The translations under genes and the position numbers were made by a program. A DNA stretch of 64,000 bases from Clostridium ljungdahlii DSM 13528 (GTDB lineage: Bacteria; Bacillota; Clostridia; Clostridiales; Clostridiaceae), in NCBI RefSeq assembly GCF_000143685.1, contig NC_014328.1, forward strand, positions 2,542,001 through 2,606,000. Direction: 5' to 3'. The stretch's first letter is position 1; each line of letters starts with the position of its first letter. Positions 9,006 to 18,240 of the stretch are shown here, in pieces. The notes beneath the pieces are model-generated. The model worked only from the letters and a program-made list of their open reading frames with translations, was not told the DNA's origin and ran no database searches.

Positions 9006-10325
9006 CTAATTAATTAAAAGTTTTTCCAGTAAAGTTTCATATATTGGTTTAGACTTTAATATATAAGCAGTCAAATAAGAAATTACTGAAATAATAGCAA
9101 TAGGTAAAAGATTGCTAAAAGATCCTGTCATTTCTACAACAAGTATACTGCCACTCATAGGCGCCCTTATAACTGAAGAAAAATATCCTGCCATAGCAAG
9201 AATTATAAAGATTCCAATGTAAGAACTATTAATATGAAATAAGTAAGTAGCAGCACTTCCATATATAGCTCCTATTAAAGCTCCTACAGTAAATAATGGT
9301 AGAAATATTCCTCCTGGAGTTCCTGAACCACAACATATCATTGAAAACATAAATTTACAAACAAGTAAAATCACAAGCATTTTTATTGCAATATTACCTT
9401 TTGCAAGAGACATTATAAGCATATTTCCTTCTCCTAAAATCTGAGGCAGTAAAAAACCTATAAAGATTGATATTGCTAAACAAAACATTGGTCTGAACTG
9501 TATAGGAATCCATTTTTGCATAGAAAATATATTTTGTGCTTTTACTAACGCTCTATTAAAACCAACTCCTAAAACACCTATAATAATCCCAAGTACAATA
9601 ATAAATAAATAACAATTTAATGGCAACCTGGGTACATTTCTAAAATCAAAAACAGGCTTAAAACCAAAAAATTGATAGGAAATAAAATTTGAAGCTACTG
9701 CAGCAGAAAATGCTGAAATCAAAATTGTAGGCGACAGTTTTTTTGAAATCTCCTCTAGTGCGAACATCGTTCCAGCCAGTGGAGCATTGAAGGCAGCAGC
9801 GATTCCAGCACTAGTACCACTTACAATAAGATATTTTTCTTCTATTTTTATTCTTTTTAAAATTTTTGAAAAGCCTTGCCCAACTGCTGCACCTAATTGA
9901 ACAGAAGGTCCTTCTATGCCAAGTGAAAGACCTGTCCCAATAGCAAGAAAACTCCCTACAAATTTCCCCAATATTACTTTCCACCATGTCATATGAAGCT
10001 TTTCAAGTAATACACCTTCAACTTGTGGAATACCACTTCCCCTAATTGCAACATTCTTTTTTGCAATCAAACCAATTATATAACCTATTGTAATTAAAAA
10101 TATAATCCAAACTGGAATTAGCCAATGCTTTAAACCGATTGTTTTATAAGTATTCACTAAAAGATATCCTGATTTATCCACTAAAAATCTCAAAAAAGAT
10201 ATTATAAGACCTGTTAACATTCCAACAATAATACTTTCAAGTATCCTTTCTAACTTAAAACTATTTTCATTAAGTAACGCTGTATATTTATTTCTTTTAT
10301 CGCTCATTTCCATCTGATTTTTCAT
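9006..10325 (-). CDS. ClC-family chloride channel / H+ antiporter
   Basis: This polytopic membrane protein of 439 residues shows the ClC selectivity-filter segments GSGIPQVEG, GLSLGIEGPSVQLGAAVGQG and GTPGGIFLPLFTVGA. The gating glutamate in GIEGP is present, but the usual basic residue (GREGP or GKEGP) is isoleucine. The chloride-type GSGIP motif argues against the fluoride-specific CLC-F subgroup. No C-terminal CBS domains are present. Start ATG follows AGAAAGGAAA. The gene ends directly before the activator gene and may be its operon partner, although a functional link to butanediol metabolism is not obvious. Confidence 0.87.
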   Translation of the reverse strand: MKNQMEMSDKRNKYTALLNENSFKLERILESIIVGMLTGLIISFLRFLVDKSGYLLVNTYKTIGLKHWLIPVWIIFLITIGYIIGLIAKKNVAIRGSGIPQVEGVLLEKLHMTWWKVILGKFVGSFLAIGTGLSLGIEGPSVQLGAAVGQGFSKILKRIKIEEKYLIVSGTSAGIAAAFNAPLAGTMFALEEISKKLSPTILISAFSAAVASNFISYQFFGFKPVFDFRNVPRLPLNCYLFIIVLGIIIGVLGVGFNRALVKAQNIFSMQKWIPIQFRPMFCLAISIFIGFLLPQILGEGNMLIMSLAKGNIAIKMLVILLVCKFMFSMICCGSGTPGGIFLPLFTVGALIGAIYGSAATYLFHINSSYIGIFIILAMAGYFSSVIRAPMSGSILVVEMTGSFSNLLPIAIISVISYLTAYILKSKPIYETLLEKLLIN

Positions 10326-10667
10326 TTTCCTTTCTAACTAATTAAATATGTACACAATTTACTAATGCCATACTCCTGCACTTCATGTTCATTGTACCAT
10401 AAAATGGAGCATATTTTATTCTGTTTCTCCCAATAATATTTTGATTCCAATTATTGGAGTATAGCCAACTATTATTTGATTTCAAGCAGATATAGATTGT
10501 CCTCCAATTGCTTTTAAGTAAATTATTAAATATAATACTAATATACCACTATACTACAGGTTTTCTATTTTGAAAGTTGGCTTATGTGCAAACATATTTC
10601 TACAATATAGTATAAGTTTAAATTTCAGTTGAAAACTCTATATTTAAAATATAATTGGAGGGAAATT
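10326..10667. other. Divergent intergenic region (ClC / ABC transporter)
   Basis: This AT-rich region holds the divergent promoters. A hairpin at 10427-10459 (arms CTCCCAATAAT and ATTATTGGAG) is the only clear structure. I see no gene. Confidence 0.5.
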
Positions 10668-11393
10668 ATGATCGAATTATTAGGGGTAAACAAAAGCTAC
10701 AATTCATCTTCAAAAGCAGTAAACAATCTAAATCTAAGTATACCCGATGGAGAAATATTTGGATTTATAGGTCCAAATGGTGCTGGAAAAACTACCACTA
10801 TAAAAATGATGACAGGAATAATAAAAGCAGATAGTGGAAGTGTAAGAATAAACAACATAGATATAAATGAAAAACCAATAGAGGCCAAATATCAATTTGG
10901 TTTTGTACCTGACAGCCCAGATATGTTCTTAAGACTTAAAGGTATAGAATACTTAAATTTCATGGCAGATATATATGGAGTGAAATCTGAAGAAAGAACA
11001 GCTAAAATTAAAAATTTATCCAAGAGGTTTGAGATATCAAATGCTTTAGGAGACCAAATTCAAAGCTATTCCCACGGCATGAGGCAAAAAATAATAATTA
11101 TAGGTGCTCTAATCCACAATCCAAGTGTTTGGATATTAGACGAACCTATGACAGGACTTGATCCTAAATCCTCATATACATTAAAAGAAATGATGAAAGA
11201 ACATGCAAGTGCAGGAAACACCGTATTTTTTTCAACTCATGTTTTAGAAGTGGCAGAAAAATTATGTGATAGACTTGCAGTTATAAATAAAGGCTCCCTC
11301 TCATTTTCCGGAACTTTTCAAGAGTTAAAAAATAAGTTCAATGAAAATGAAAGCCTAGAAAATATTTTCTTGGAGATGACTGGCAATGAATAA
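10668..11393 (+). CDS. ABC transporter ATP-binding protein
   Basis: This 241-residue nucleotide-binding subunit has Walker A GPNGAGKTTT, Q-loop region FGFVPDSPDMF, signature SYSHGMRQK and Walker B VWILDEPMTGLDP followed by the switch histidine in FFSTHVLEV. This is the DRA/exporter type that pairs with ABC-2-like permeases. The ATG at 10668 follows GGAGGG; an upstream in-frame TTG has no ribosome-binding site. Its end overlaps the permease start by 8 bases, so the two are translationally coupled. Substrate unknown. Confidence 0.9.
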   Translation: MIELLGVNKSYNSSSKAVNNLNLSIPDGEIFGFIGPNGAGKTTTIKMMTGIIKADSGSVRINNIDINEKPIEAKYQFGFVPDSPDMFLRLKGIEYLNFMADIYGVKSEERTAKIKNLSKRFEISNALGDQIQSYSHGMRQKIIIIGALIHNPSVWILDEPMTGLDPKSSYTLKEMMKEHASAGNTVFFSTHVLEVAEKLCDRLAVINKGSLSFSGTFQELKNKFNENESLENIFLEMTGNE

Positions 11394-13050
11394 TTATATA
11401 GTTTTAACTAAAGTATTGTTAAAAAACGGAAGTAATTCTGCAAGTATGAAAAAAAATAGTAATATTAAAAAAGCAGCCCTCTGGATAATTATTTTACTAG
11501 CCCTCTTACCTACTATAAAACTATTTTCTCTTTTTATATCGTCAGCTTATGACTACCTCTACAAAATAGGTCAGCAAGGCTTAATTTTATCTCTTGGTAT
11601 ATCTTTTACAAGTGTATTTATATTCTTTTTTGCCATATTTTATTCTATAAATGTACTATATTTTTCAAAAGATATAGACCTTCTTCTGCCACTACCCTTA
11701 AAGCCTTGGGAAATTCTACTTTCCAAGTTCACTGTAATACTCATATATGAATATCTTACTGAAATTTTTATACTACTTCCCATTTTGCTAATCTATGGAT
11801 ATAAAGGAAGTTATAATCCGCTTTATTTTATATACAGTGCAGTACTATTTTTAATAGTACCTATTATACCTATAGCTGCAGCTTCAATTTTGAATATGGT
11901 AATAATGAGTTTTACAAATATAGGTAAGCATCGTGATATTTTAAAAATTTTAGGTGGAATTTTTGCAATGTTATTTGCAATAGGTTTAAATATAGTACTT
12001 CAAAAAATGACTGTATCCTCCCAAAATTATGAAAACATATTTAAGATGATAAATGAAGGAAATAATTCTTTAGTATCTCTTTCAAATAAGTTTTTTCCAG
12101 GGAGTACATTGTCTGCAAGTTCTCTAGTATATAGTTCAAGCTTTAAGGGATTTGAAAACTTAATTTTATTTATAGTGCTAAATATTCTTGTAATTTCACT
12201 ATTTTCAGTACTTGGTCAATATTTGTATTTTAAAGGTGCTCAAGGCGGCAGTGAAATTTCTGCAAAGAGAAGAGAACTGGATTATTCAAAATTAAATAAA
12301 ACTTCCTCTAAAAATTCTAAATTTAAAGCTCTACTACTTCAGGAAATGAAATCTATTTTCAGAACACCTGTGTATTTTATGAATTGCATTTTAGCAAATA
12401 TTATAATACCTATTGTACTTTTTATACCATTTTTAGTTCAACCGGACTCTTTTCACAAATTAAATGTTCTAGTGAATATTAAGGTAACCTCAACTACTAC
12501 AATGATTTGTATCGTAGTATCTCTAGCTGCAGGATTAATTTTGGGAGCTTCCAATTCCATAACTTCCACAGCCATATCAAGGGAGGGAGAAAACATATTT
12601 GTAAAAAAATACTTACCAGTTTCCTACAGTACTCAGATTATGGTAAAAGTGATTTCTGGTGTTCTTGTTGGAATTGCAAGCATATTTTTAGTCTTAATAG
12701 GATTGACTTTACTTGTAAAACTGCCTATATACTTCTCAGTTATTTCACTTTTAGTTAGTTTTATAGGAATACTGCTTACCTCCATGACTGGAATTTTAAT
12801 TGATTTGAAATTTCCAAAACTGCACTGGGATAACGAAGTAAAAGCTGTAAAACAAAATTTCAATACCTTTATAAATACTATAATTAGCTTTATAGTCACA
12901 GGTATATTAATATTTTCAATGATTAATTTTTACAGCTACCTAAATGAAGTAGCTGTCCTGGGACTTTTCGTAATAATAGCAGCAAATTTTATACTGTATA
13001 AAGTTATATGTTCAAAGGGAATCTCTATGTTTAAAAATATAGAGATGTAA
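11386..13050 (+). CDS. ABC exporter permease (ABC-2-like)
   Basis: This 554-residue protein has roughly twelve to fourteen hydrophobic segments and a short charged loop around residues 290-310. It lacks export signals and enzymatic motifs. It overlaps the ATP-binding gene by 8 bases and is its membrane partner. The family resembles the large putative ABC exporter permeases of Firmicutes. The substrate cannot be inferred. A terminator follows directly. Confidence 0.8.
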   Translation: MNNYIVLTKVLLKNGSNSASMKKNSNIKKAALWIIILLALLPTIKLFSLFISSAYDYLYKIGQQGLILSLGISFTSVFIFFFAIFYSINVLYFSKDIDLLLPLPLKPWEILLSKFTVILIYEYLTEIFILLPILLIYGYKGSYNPLYFIYSAVLFLIVPIIPIAAASILNMVIMSFTNIGKHRDILKILGGIFAMLFAIGLNIVLQKMTVSSQNYENIFKMINEGNNSLVSLSNKFFPGSTLSASSLVYSSSFKGFENLILFIVLNILVISLFSVLGQYLYFKGAQGGSEISAKRRELDYSKLNKTSSKNSKFKALLLQEMKSIFRTPVYFMNCILANIIIPIVLFIPFLVQPDSFHKLNVLVNIKVTSTTTMICIVVSLAAGLILGASNSITSTAISREGENIFVKKYLPVSYSTQIMVKVISGVLVGIASIFLVLIGLTLLVKLPIYFSVISLLVSFIGILLTSMTGILIDLKFPKLHWDNEVKAVKQNFNTFINTIISFIVTGILIFSMINFYSYLNEVAVLGLFVIIAANFILYKVICSKGISMFKNIEM

Positions 13051-13052
13051 TT

Positions 13053-13097
13053 AAAGGACTAACATACTAGTAAATTAGCATGTTAGTCCTTTTTTTA
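13053..13097. terminator. Bidirectional terminator between the ABC and RND operons
   Basis: Arms AAAGGACTAACAT and ATGTTAGTCCTTT with a T-run separate convergent genes. Confidence 0.85.
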
Positions 13098-14363
13098 TTA
13101 ATTAAGTACTTTAACTTTATCTCCGTCATTTAAGAATGTTTGTCCTGAAGTTATTATCCTATCTCCAGATTCTATGTTAGAAGATGTTATTTCAGTAACT
13201 TTATCATTTGAAAGTCCTGTAGTTACAGCTACTTTCTTTACTTTATTGCTTCTTACTACAAACAAATATGAAACTCCATTTTCAACTTTTATAGTTTCAT
13301 TAGGTACCGTCATTACATTATTTTTAACCTGGTCAGGAAAGGACACTTTTGAATACATTCCTGATGTTAAGCTTGCATCTGAATTAGGTATTCTTACTTT
13401 AATCAGATATTGTTGAGTTTTGCTGTCTGCATTAGGTGTTATAGTATCTACAGTTCCTGTCAATTTTTTATCCGAAAGAGAAGGAATTGTTACAGGTATA
13501 GACTGTCCAACTTTAATTTTTGAAAGCATAGTATCTGGCACATTTACTTCAGCCATAATTGAACTTGAATCTACTATGGTTACGGATGCCTGAGAACCTG
13601 AAGTAATTTCTCCTTGGTGTATATTTACAGCAGATACAACACCAGAAATAGGTGATTTTATTACATTATCATCAATTTGACTTTGAATTGATTTTAGTCC
13701 AGCTTGTGCCTGATTCACCTGAGCCTGAGCTACTTCCACCGATTCAGGTCCAACTTTTTGCCTGGTCAAATCTAAGTTTTGTTGTGCCGCAGAAAGCGAA
13801 GCTTCTGCATTTTCTAATTTTGTAGTAGCATTGTCTAAATCCTGTTTTGGTGCAGCTCCAGCAGAATATAAACTCTGCTCCCTATTATAATTATTTTCGG
13901 CATCATTATAATTTATCTGTGCTGTATTTAATGCCTGCTGCTGCTGTACAATCTGCTGTTCAACTCCAGAACTTTTGGTTTTATCCAAATTTGCCGCTGC
14001 AGATTGTATACTTGCCTGCTGCTGCTGAAGCTGTGCCTGCAGTGAAGTTGAATCAAGAGTAAAAAGTATATCTCCAGCTTTTACAGTACTACCTACCTTT
14101 ACGTTTAAAGCCTGAACTTTGCCTGGTGTTTTAGGAGATATAGACACATCTTTATCTGAATTTAACTTTCCCGAATAATCTACAGTTGTTGTCAAAGAAT
14201 CTAGTTTTGCTTCAGCAACATTTACATTTTGAATTTTATTTTGTGACTCTACTTTTTTATTTTTAATTACGTTATGGGCTATAGCAGCTACCATTAAAAC
14301 TACTAATAAAACAACTACTATCTTCACAATATTTTTTTTGGATTTTAAAACGTTAAATTTCAT
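13098..14363 (-). CDS. RND efflux periplasmic-adaptor-type protein (HlyD/AcrA family)
   Basis: The 421-residue protein has one N-terminal membrane anchor (residues about 13-32), then a barrel-sandwich/lipoyl half (VSISPKTPGKVQALNVKVGSTVKAGDILFTLD). A Q-rich coiled-coil hairpin (about 100-225) and the second lipoyl half (NVIKSPISGVVSAVNIHQGEI) follow, then beta-barrel and membrane-proximal domains. It is the membrane-fusion partner of the RND pump encoded 3 bases upstream in the same operon. In a Gram-positive cell it would act outside the cytoplasmic membrane without an outer-membrane channel. Start ATG follows GGAGGTG. Confidence 0.87.
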   Translation of the reverse strand: MKFNVLKSKKNIVKIVVVLLVVLMVAAIAHNVIKNKKVESQNKIQNVNVAEAKLDSLTTTVDYSGKLNSDKDVSISPKTPGKVQALNVKVGSTVKAGDILFTLDSTSLQAQLQQQQASIQSAAANLDKTKSSGVEQQIVQQQQALNTAQINYNDAENNYNREQSLYSAGAAPKQDLDNATTKLENAEASLSAAQQNLDLTRQKVGPESVEVAQAQVNQAQAGLKSIQSQIDDNVIKSPISGVVSAVNIHQGEITSGSQASVTIVDSSSIMAEVNVPDTMLSKIKVGQSIPVTIPSLSDKKLTGTVDTITPNADSKTQQYLIKVRIPNSDASLTSGMYSKVSFPDQVKNNVMTVPNETIKVENGVSYLFVVRSNKVKKVAVTTGLSNDKVTEITSSNIESGDRIITSGQTFLNDGDKVKVLN

Positions 14364-14366
14364 AAA

Positions 14367-17300
14367 TTACACCTCCTGCATTTCTGGCTGTTTTTTTCTT
14401 TTTTTAAATATACGATTTTTCAAATTGTCCATCATCAAGTAAATTATAGGTAATATTATAGGAGTAAAAATAGTTGATGCAATCATTCCTCCAATAACTA
14501 AGACAGCCATACTTGATTTCAATTCACTACCTTCACCTATAGATAAAGCTGCTGGCAGCATACCCACAATCATAGTTAAAGAAGTCATCATTATAGGCCT
14601 TAATCTTCTTTCACCAGATTCAATTAATGCTTCCCTTAAACTATATCCACGTTTTATGAGAGTATTAGTATAATCAATCAATAGAGTACCATTTTTAGAA
14701 GCTAATCCATCAAGCATTATAAGTCCTATTAAGGACATCATATTTAAAGTTTTGCCTGTAATAGCAAGTATTCCAAAAGCTCCAACGAGTGCACAAGGCA
14801 GTGATAACATTCTTATAAATGGTGTTAAGAAGGATTCGTAAAGTACAACAAGTATCATGTAAATAAGTATTAATGATACTCCCAGCGCTTCTCCAAGAGA
14901 AGTAAAACTGTCTCCCATACTCTTCTGATCCCCACCAAATTGAATTTTATAACCTTCTGGTACAGATAGTGACTTCAATTTTTCATTTATCTGCTGACTT
15001 ATAGTTCCAAGAGACCTTCCTTCAATATTTGCAGAAATTGTAGCTACATCCTGCCTATCCTTTCTTGATATAGATTGGGGACTATTAGTTCTTACTATAG
15101 ATGCAACTTCACTTATTGGTATAGATTGTCCAGATTGATTTAGCACTTTTATTCCACTTATATCCGAAGGAGTTTTTATGTCACCATCGTGAAATTTCAC
15201 TTTTATATCATAATCATCATCACTAGTACTATATGTCCCAGCAGAAGAACCTTGAATTGCTGTCCTAAGTGTAGATGATATATCTGATATGGATACACCA
15301 TACTGTGCTGCTGCTAACTTGTCTATTTTAACTCTAAGCTCGCTTTGACTTGCATTTGTAGAGTTATCTACATCTGTAATTCCAGAAATACCTTTTACTA
15401 TTTGCTCTACTTTATTTGATATTTCAGTTACAGTATCCGTATTATCTCCTAATATTTCAATGGATATAGGCTTACTTGAACCTGATCCTCCAGCTTCGGA
15501 TTCACTCACAGAAAAATCTGTTCCAGCTAGATTTGCATTTCCCCATTTTCTAACTTGTTTTGCCACTTCAGTTTGAGATCTTTTTCTATCATTTTTAGGA
15601 TAAAGAGTTACATACATACTTGCAGAATTCGAAGAACTATCCATCATTACACTGTCACTGCTAGATCCTACCATGGAATAATATGTACTAACTTCAGATA
15701 CACTATGTAAATAATTTTCTACTTGTTTAACTTTCTTATCCATTTCATTTAAACTAGTTCCAGAATCAAAACTCATACTTATACTAAAATTACTTTCATC
15801 TGTAGTTGGCATAAGTTCTGTTCCTATAGCACCTATAGGTATCAATGCAATAGTCGCTACTAATACAACTGCACCGAGAGCAAGTACCCTTTTTCTATGA
15901 TCCAAGCACCATATGAGAAATCTTTTATAGTTAGCTGTTATGCTATCCATAGAACTTGAAATTCCATTAAGTATTCTATAAAATATGCTTTGTTTAAATT
16001 TACTTTTTAACATGCCTGATTTTGCTTGTCTATTTTCTTCTGTTTTAAGAAGTCTTGATGACAGCATAGGAGTTATAGTAAATGCTACAAATAAGGAAAA
16101 TAACGAGGCAAAAACTATAGTAAGTCCGAACTCCCTAAAGTAAGTTCCTACCATACCTGTCATAAAGCAAACAGGAAGATATACAACTACATCACAAAGG
16201 GTTATGGCAATAGATGCAAGTCCTATTTCTTTACGTCCATCTATAGCTGCAGATTGTGGATCCTTTTTCATAGCCAGATGCCGCTGTATATTATCTAGTA
16301 CAACAATTGAGTCATCTACAAGGGTACCTACACAAAGAGATAATCCCATAAGAGACATTATATTCATAGTAAATTTCATAACATACATCATAAAGAAAGT
16401 TGATATAAGAGATGTTGGTATAGCTACAAGTATTACAAGTGAAGATCTCCAGCTTTTTAAGAATATTAGTAAAACTAGAGCAGTTGTTATTACACCCTCT
16501 ATTAAAGTATGCTTTATTTGAGAAATAGAAGAATTTATAAACGTAGTACTGTCATATGCTGTATCCAATCTAATATTAGATGGCATATCTTTTTTTAACC
16601 CAGCAATTTCCTTTTTAACATTGTTTACAACTTCAACTACATTTGCATCACTTTGCTTTTGTATACTTATTCCTATAGTATTTTTTCCATTCATTCTAAT
16701 ACGTTGATCTTGTTCAGGATATTCCAAATTTACATCTGCTATATCTCCTAGACGGACAGTACTGTTTCCTGAAGTAGGTATGAGCAAATTTTTTACTTCA
16801 TCTACACTTTCAAATTTACTTATAACCCTCACAGATTGATTTAATTTGTCCTGCTTTATCTGGCCTGCAGGCATATTTATATTATCTGACTGCAGTTTAG
16901 AAGTTAAAGTATTTAAATTTATACCATAAAATTCTATAGCGGATTTATTTAATTTTATTATCAACTGCTTTTTTTGTATTCCTTCAAGAGATACATTTCC
17001 TACCCCTTGAACTTTTTTTAGAGCCTCAGTTATAGTATTTGCCTCATTGTAAAGTTCATCATAAGATAGGTTTCCAGATACGGATAGCATTAACGCAGAC
17101 ATTGCACCTGTATCTAACTTAAATAAAATAGGTTTATCTGCATTTTTAGGAAGTTTACCTTGTGCATTATCTACAGCTTTTTGTACATCTAGAAAGGCTG
17201 TATTCATATTTGCGCTGGACTTAAATATTATAGTAGTTTGTCCCATTCCTTCTCTAGCTGTAGAATTAATTCTATCGATGCCGCTTATACCTGCAACTGC

Positions 17301-17507
17301 ATCCTCCATAGGTTTTACAACATCCTTTCTTATGTCTTCGGAACTGGCACCAGAATAAGTAGTGGATATAGAAATTACTGGTATATCCATTGAAGGCATA
17401 AGGTCTGCACCAAGATGTGTATATCCAAATATACCAAGCCCTAGCAAAAATAATATAACCATTGTTATTGCTGCTGGCTTTTTTACAGATAGTTCAGTTA
17501 AATTCAT
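14367..17507 (-). CDS. Efflux RND transporter permease (AcrB/HAE1 family)
   Basis: This 1046-residue pump has the canonical twelve-helix duplicated architecture with two large external loops. TM1 is followed by GADLMPSMDIPVISISTTYSGASSEDIRKDV, and the TM4 proton-relay region reads GLSLCVGTLVDDSIVVLDNI. The second half repeats this around GLIMLDGLASKNGTLLID. Length is typical. It exports amphiphilic drugs or lipids using the proton gradient. It lies 33 bases after the MarR gene and just before its adaptor, so the three form one operon, probably repressed by the MarR protein. Start ATG follows AAAGGAGG. Confidence 0.92.
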   Translation of the reverse strand: MNLTELSVKKPAAITMVILFLLGLGIFGYTHLGADLMPSMDIPVISISTTYSGASSEDIRKDVVKPMEDAVAGISGIDRINSTAREGMGQTTIIFKSSANMNTAFLDVQKAVDNAQGKLPKNADKPILFKLDTGAMSALMLSVSGNLSYDELYNEANTITEALKKVQGVGNVSLEGIQKKQLIIKLNKSAIEFYGINLNTLTSKLQSDNINMPAGQIKQDKLNQSVRVISKFESVDEVKNLLIPTSGNSTVRLGDIADVNLEYPEQDQRIRMNGKNTIGISIQKQSDANVVEVVNNVKKEIAGLKKDMPSNIRLDTAYDSTTFINSSISQIKHTLIEGVITTALVLLIFLKSWRSSLVILVAIPTSLISTFFMMYVMKFTMNIMSLMGLSLCVGTLVDDSIVVLDNIQRHLAMKKDPQSAAIDGRKEIGLASIAITLCDVVVYLPVCFMTGMVGTYFREFGLTIVFASLFSLFVAFTITPMLSSRLLKTEENRQAKSGMLKSKFKQSIFYRILNGISSSMDSITANYKRFLIWCLDHRKRVLALGAVVLVATIALIPIGAIGTELMPTTDESNFSISMSFDSGTSLNEMDKKVKQVENYLHSVSEVSTYYSMVGSSSDSVMMDSSSNSASMYVTLYPKNDRKRSQTEVAKQVRKWGNANLAGTDFSVSESEAGGSGSSKPISIEILGDNTDTVTEISNKVEQIVKGISGITDVDNSTNASQSELRVKIDKLAAAQYGVSISDISSTLRTAIQGSSAGTYSTSDDDYDIKVKFHDGDIKTPSDISGIKVLNQSGQSIPISEVASIVRTNSPQSISRKDRQDVATISANIEGRSLGTISQQINEKLKSLSVPEGYKIQFGGDQKSMGDSFTSLGEALGVSLILIYMILVVLYESFLTPFIRMLSLPCALVGAFGILAITGKTLNMMSLIGLIMLDGLASKNGTLLIDYTNTLIKRGYSLREALIESGERRLRPIMMTSLTMIVGMLPAALSIGEGSELKSSMAVLVIGGMIASTIFTPIILPIIYLMMDNLKNRIFKKRKKQPEMQEV

Positions 17508-17540
17508 TTTTTTCCTCCTTTATAACAATATAGCAATCTA

Positions 17541-17999
17541 TTATTTTCTATTTTTATACTTTTGGAGAGCATAATTCAATTTTAAAAAGCTTAAATTCAT
17601 ATTTTTTAAATCATCATTATTCAACTCCGAAAGTGCTTCTGCCAAAAATCTAGATTTTACTTCACCCATTTTTTTTAAGAATTGCTTTCCTTTATCTGTT
17701 AAAGATATCATAACTACCCGCCTGTTGTCTTCTGGTCTAAATCTATTTATAAATTGGCTTTCAACTAACTTATTGCTTAAGTTTGTAACAGCTGAGGGAG
17801 TTATTCCAAGTTTTTCAGCAAGTTCACTAACTTTGTAGGATTCACTTTCTTCAAGTAGATATAAAAGAAACAACTGCGAAATAGAAAGTTTTTCTTCATA
17901 ATTTATTTCATTCATTATAGATCTACTTATAATAACAAAATCATATAAGTCTTTTTTTACATCTTCAATAAGTAATAATTTATCTTTTGCACAGTTCAT
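17541..17999 (-). CDS. MarR-family transcriptional regulator
   Basis: This 152-residue winged-helix protein has the MarR core: SQLFLLYLLEESESYKVSELAEKLGITPSAVTNLSNKLVESQFINR is the DNA-reading helix region, followed by the wing RPEDNRRVVMISLTDKGKQF. It is the first gene of the efflux operon and likely represses it. The upstream region contains TTTAAA-rich inverted repeats. Start ATG follows AAAGGAG. Confidence 0.88.
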   Translation of the reverse strand: MNCAKDKLLLIEDVKKDLYDFVIISRSIMNEINYEEKLSISQLFLLYLLEESESYKVSELAEKLGITPSAVTNLSNKLVESQFINRFRPEDNRRVVMISLTDKGKQFLKKMGEVKSRFLAEALSELNNDDLKNMNLSFLKLNYALQKYKNRK

Positions 18000-18033
18000 T
18001 AAAATTCTCCTTTACTACCCTACATAATATAAG

Positions 18034-18075
18034 AAAGGTTTAAAATTTAAACACTTTAAACTTTAAATATTTCAT
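18034..18075. promoter_or_regulatory. Putative MarR operator region
   Basis: Overlapping short palindromes of the form TTTAAA-N3-TTTAAA and TTTAAAATTTAAA lie 35-75 bases upstream of the marR-type gene. AT-rich palindromes of this kind are usual MarR operators, but this region is AT-rich throughout. Confidence 0.4.
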
Positions 18076-18160
18076 AAATACATGAATACATAATGTCAAT
18101 TATATATTTATATTTTATAAATATCAATAATTTATAAACAAATTTAATATAATATTAAGA

Positions 18161-18196
18161 AAAATACTCCAGATATATTTTCTGAAGTATTTTTTA
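18161..18196. terminator. Terminator after the STAND regulator gene
   Basis: Arms AATACTCCAGA and TCTGAAGTATT with T-runs on both strands. Confidence 0.7.
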
Positions 18197-18240
18197 ATAT
18201 TACTATTTATGTAAATTTTACTTTTTTAATATATAAGTAT

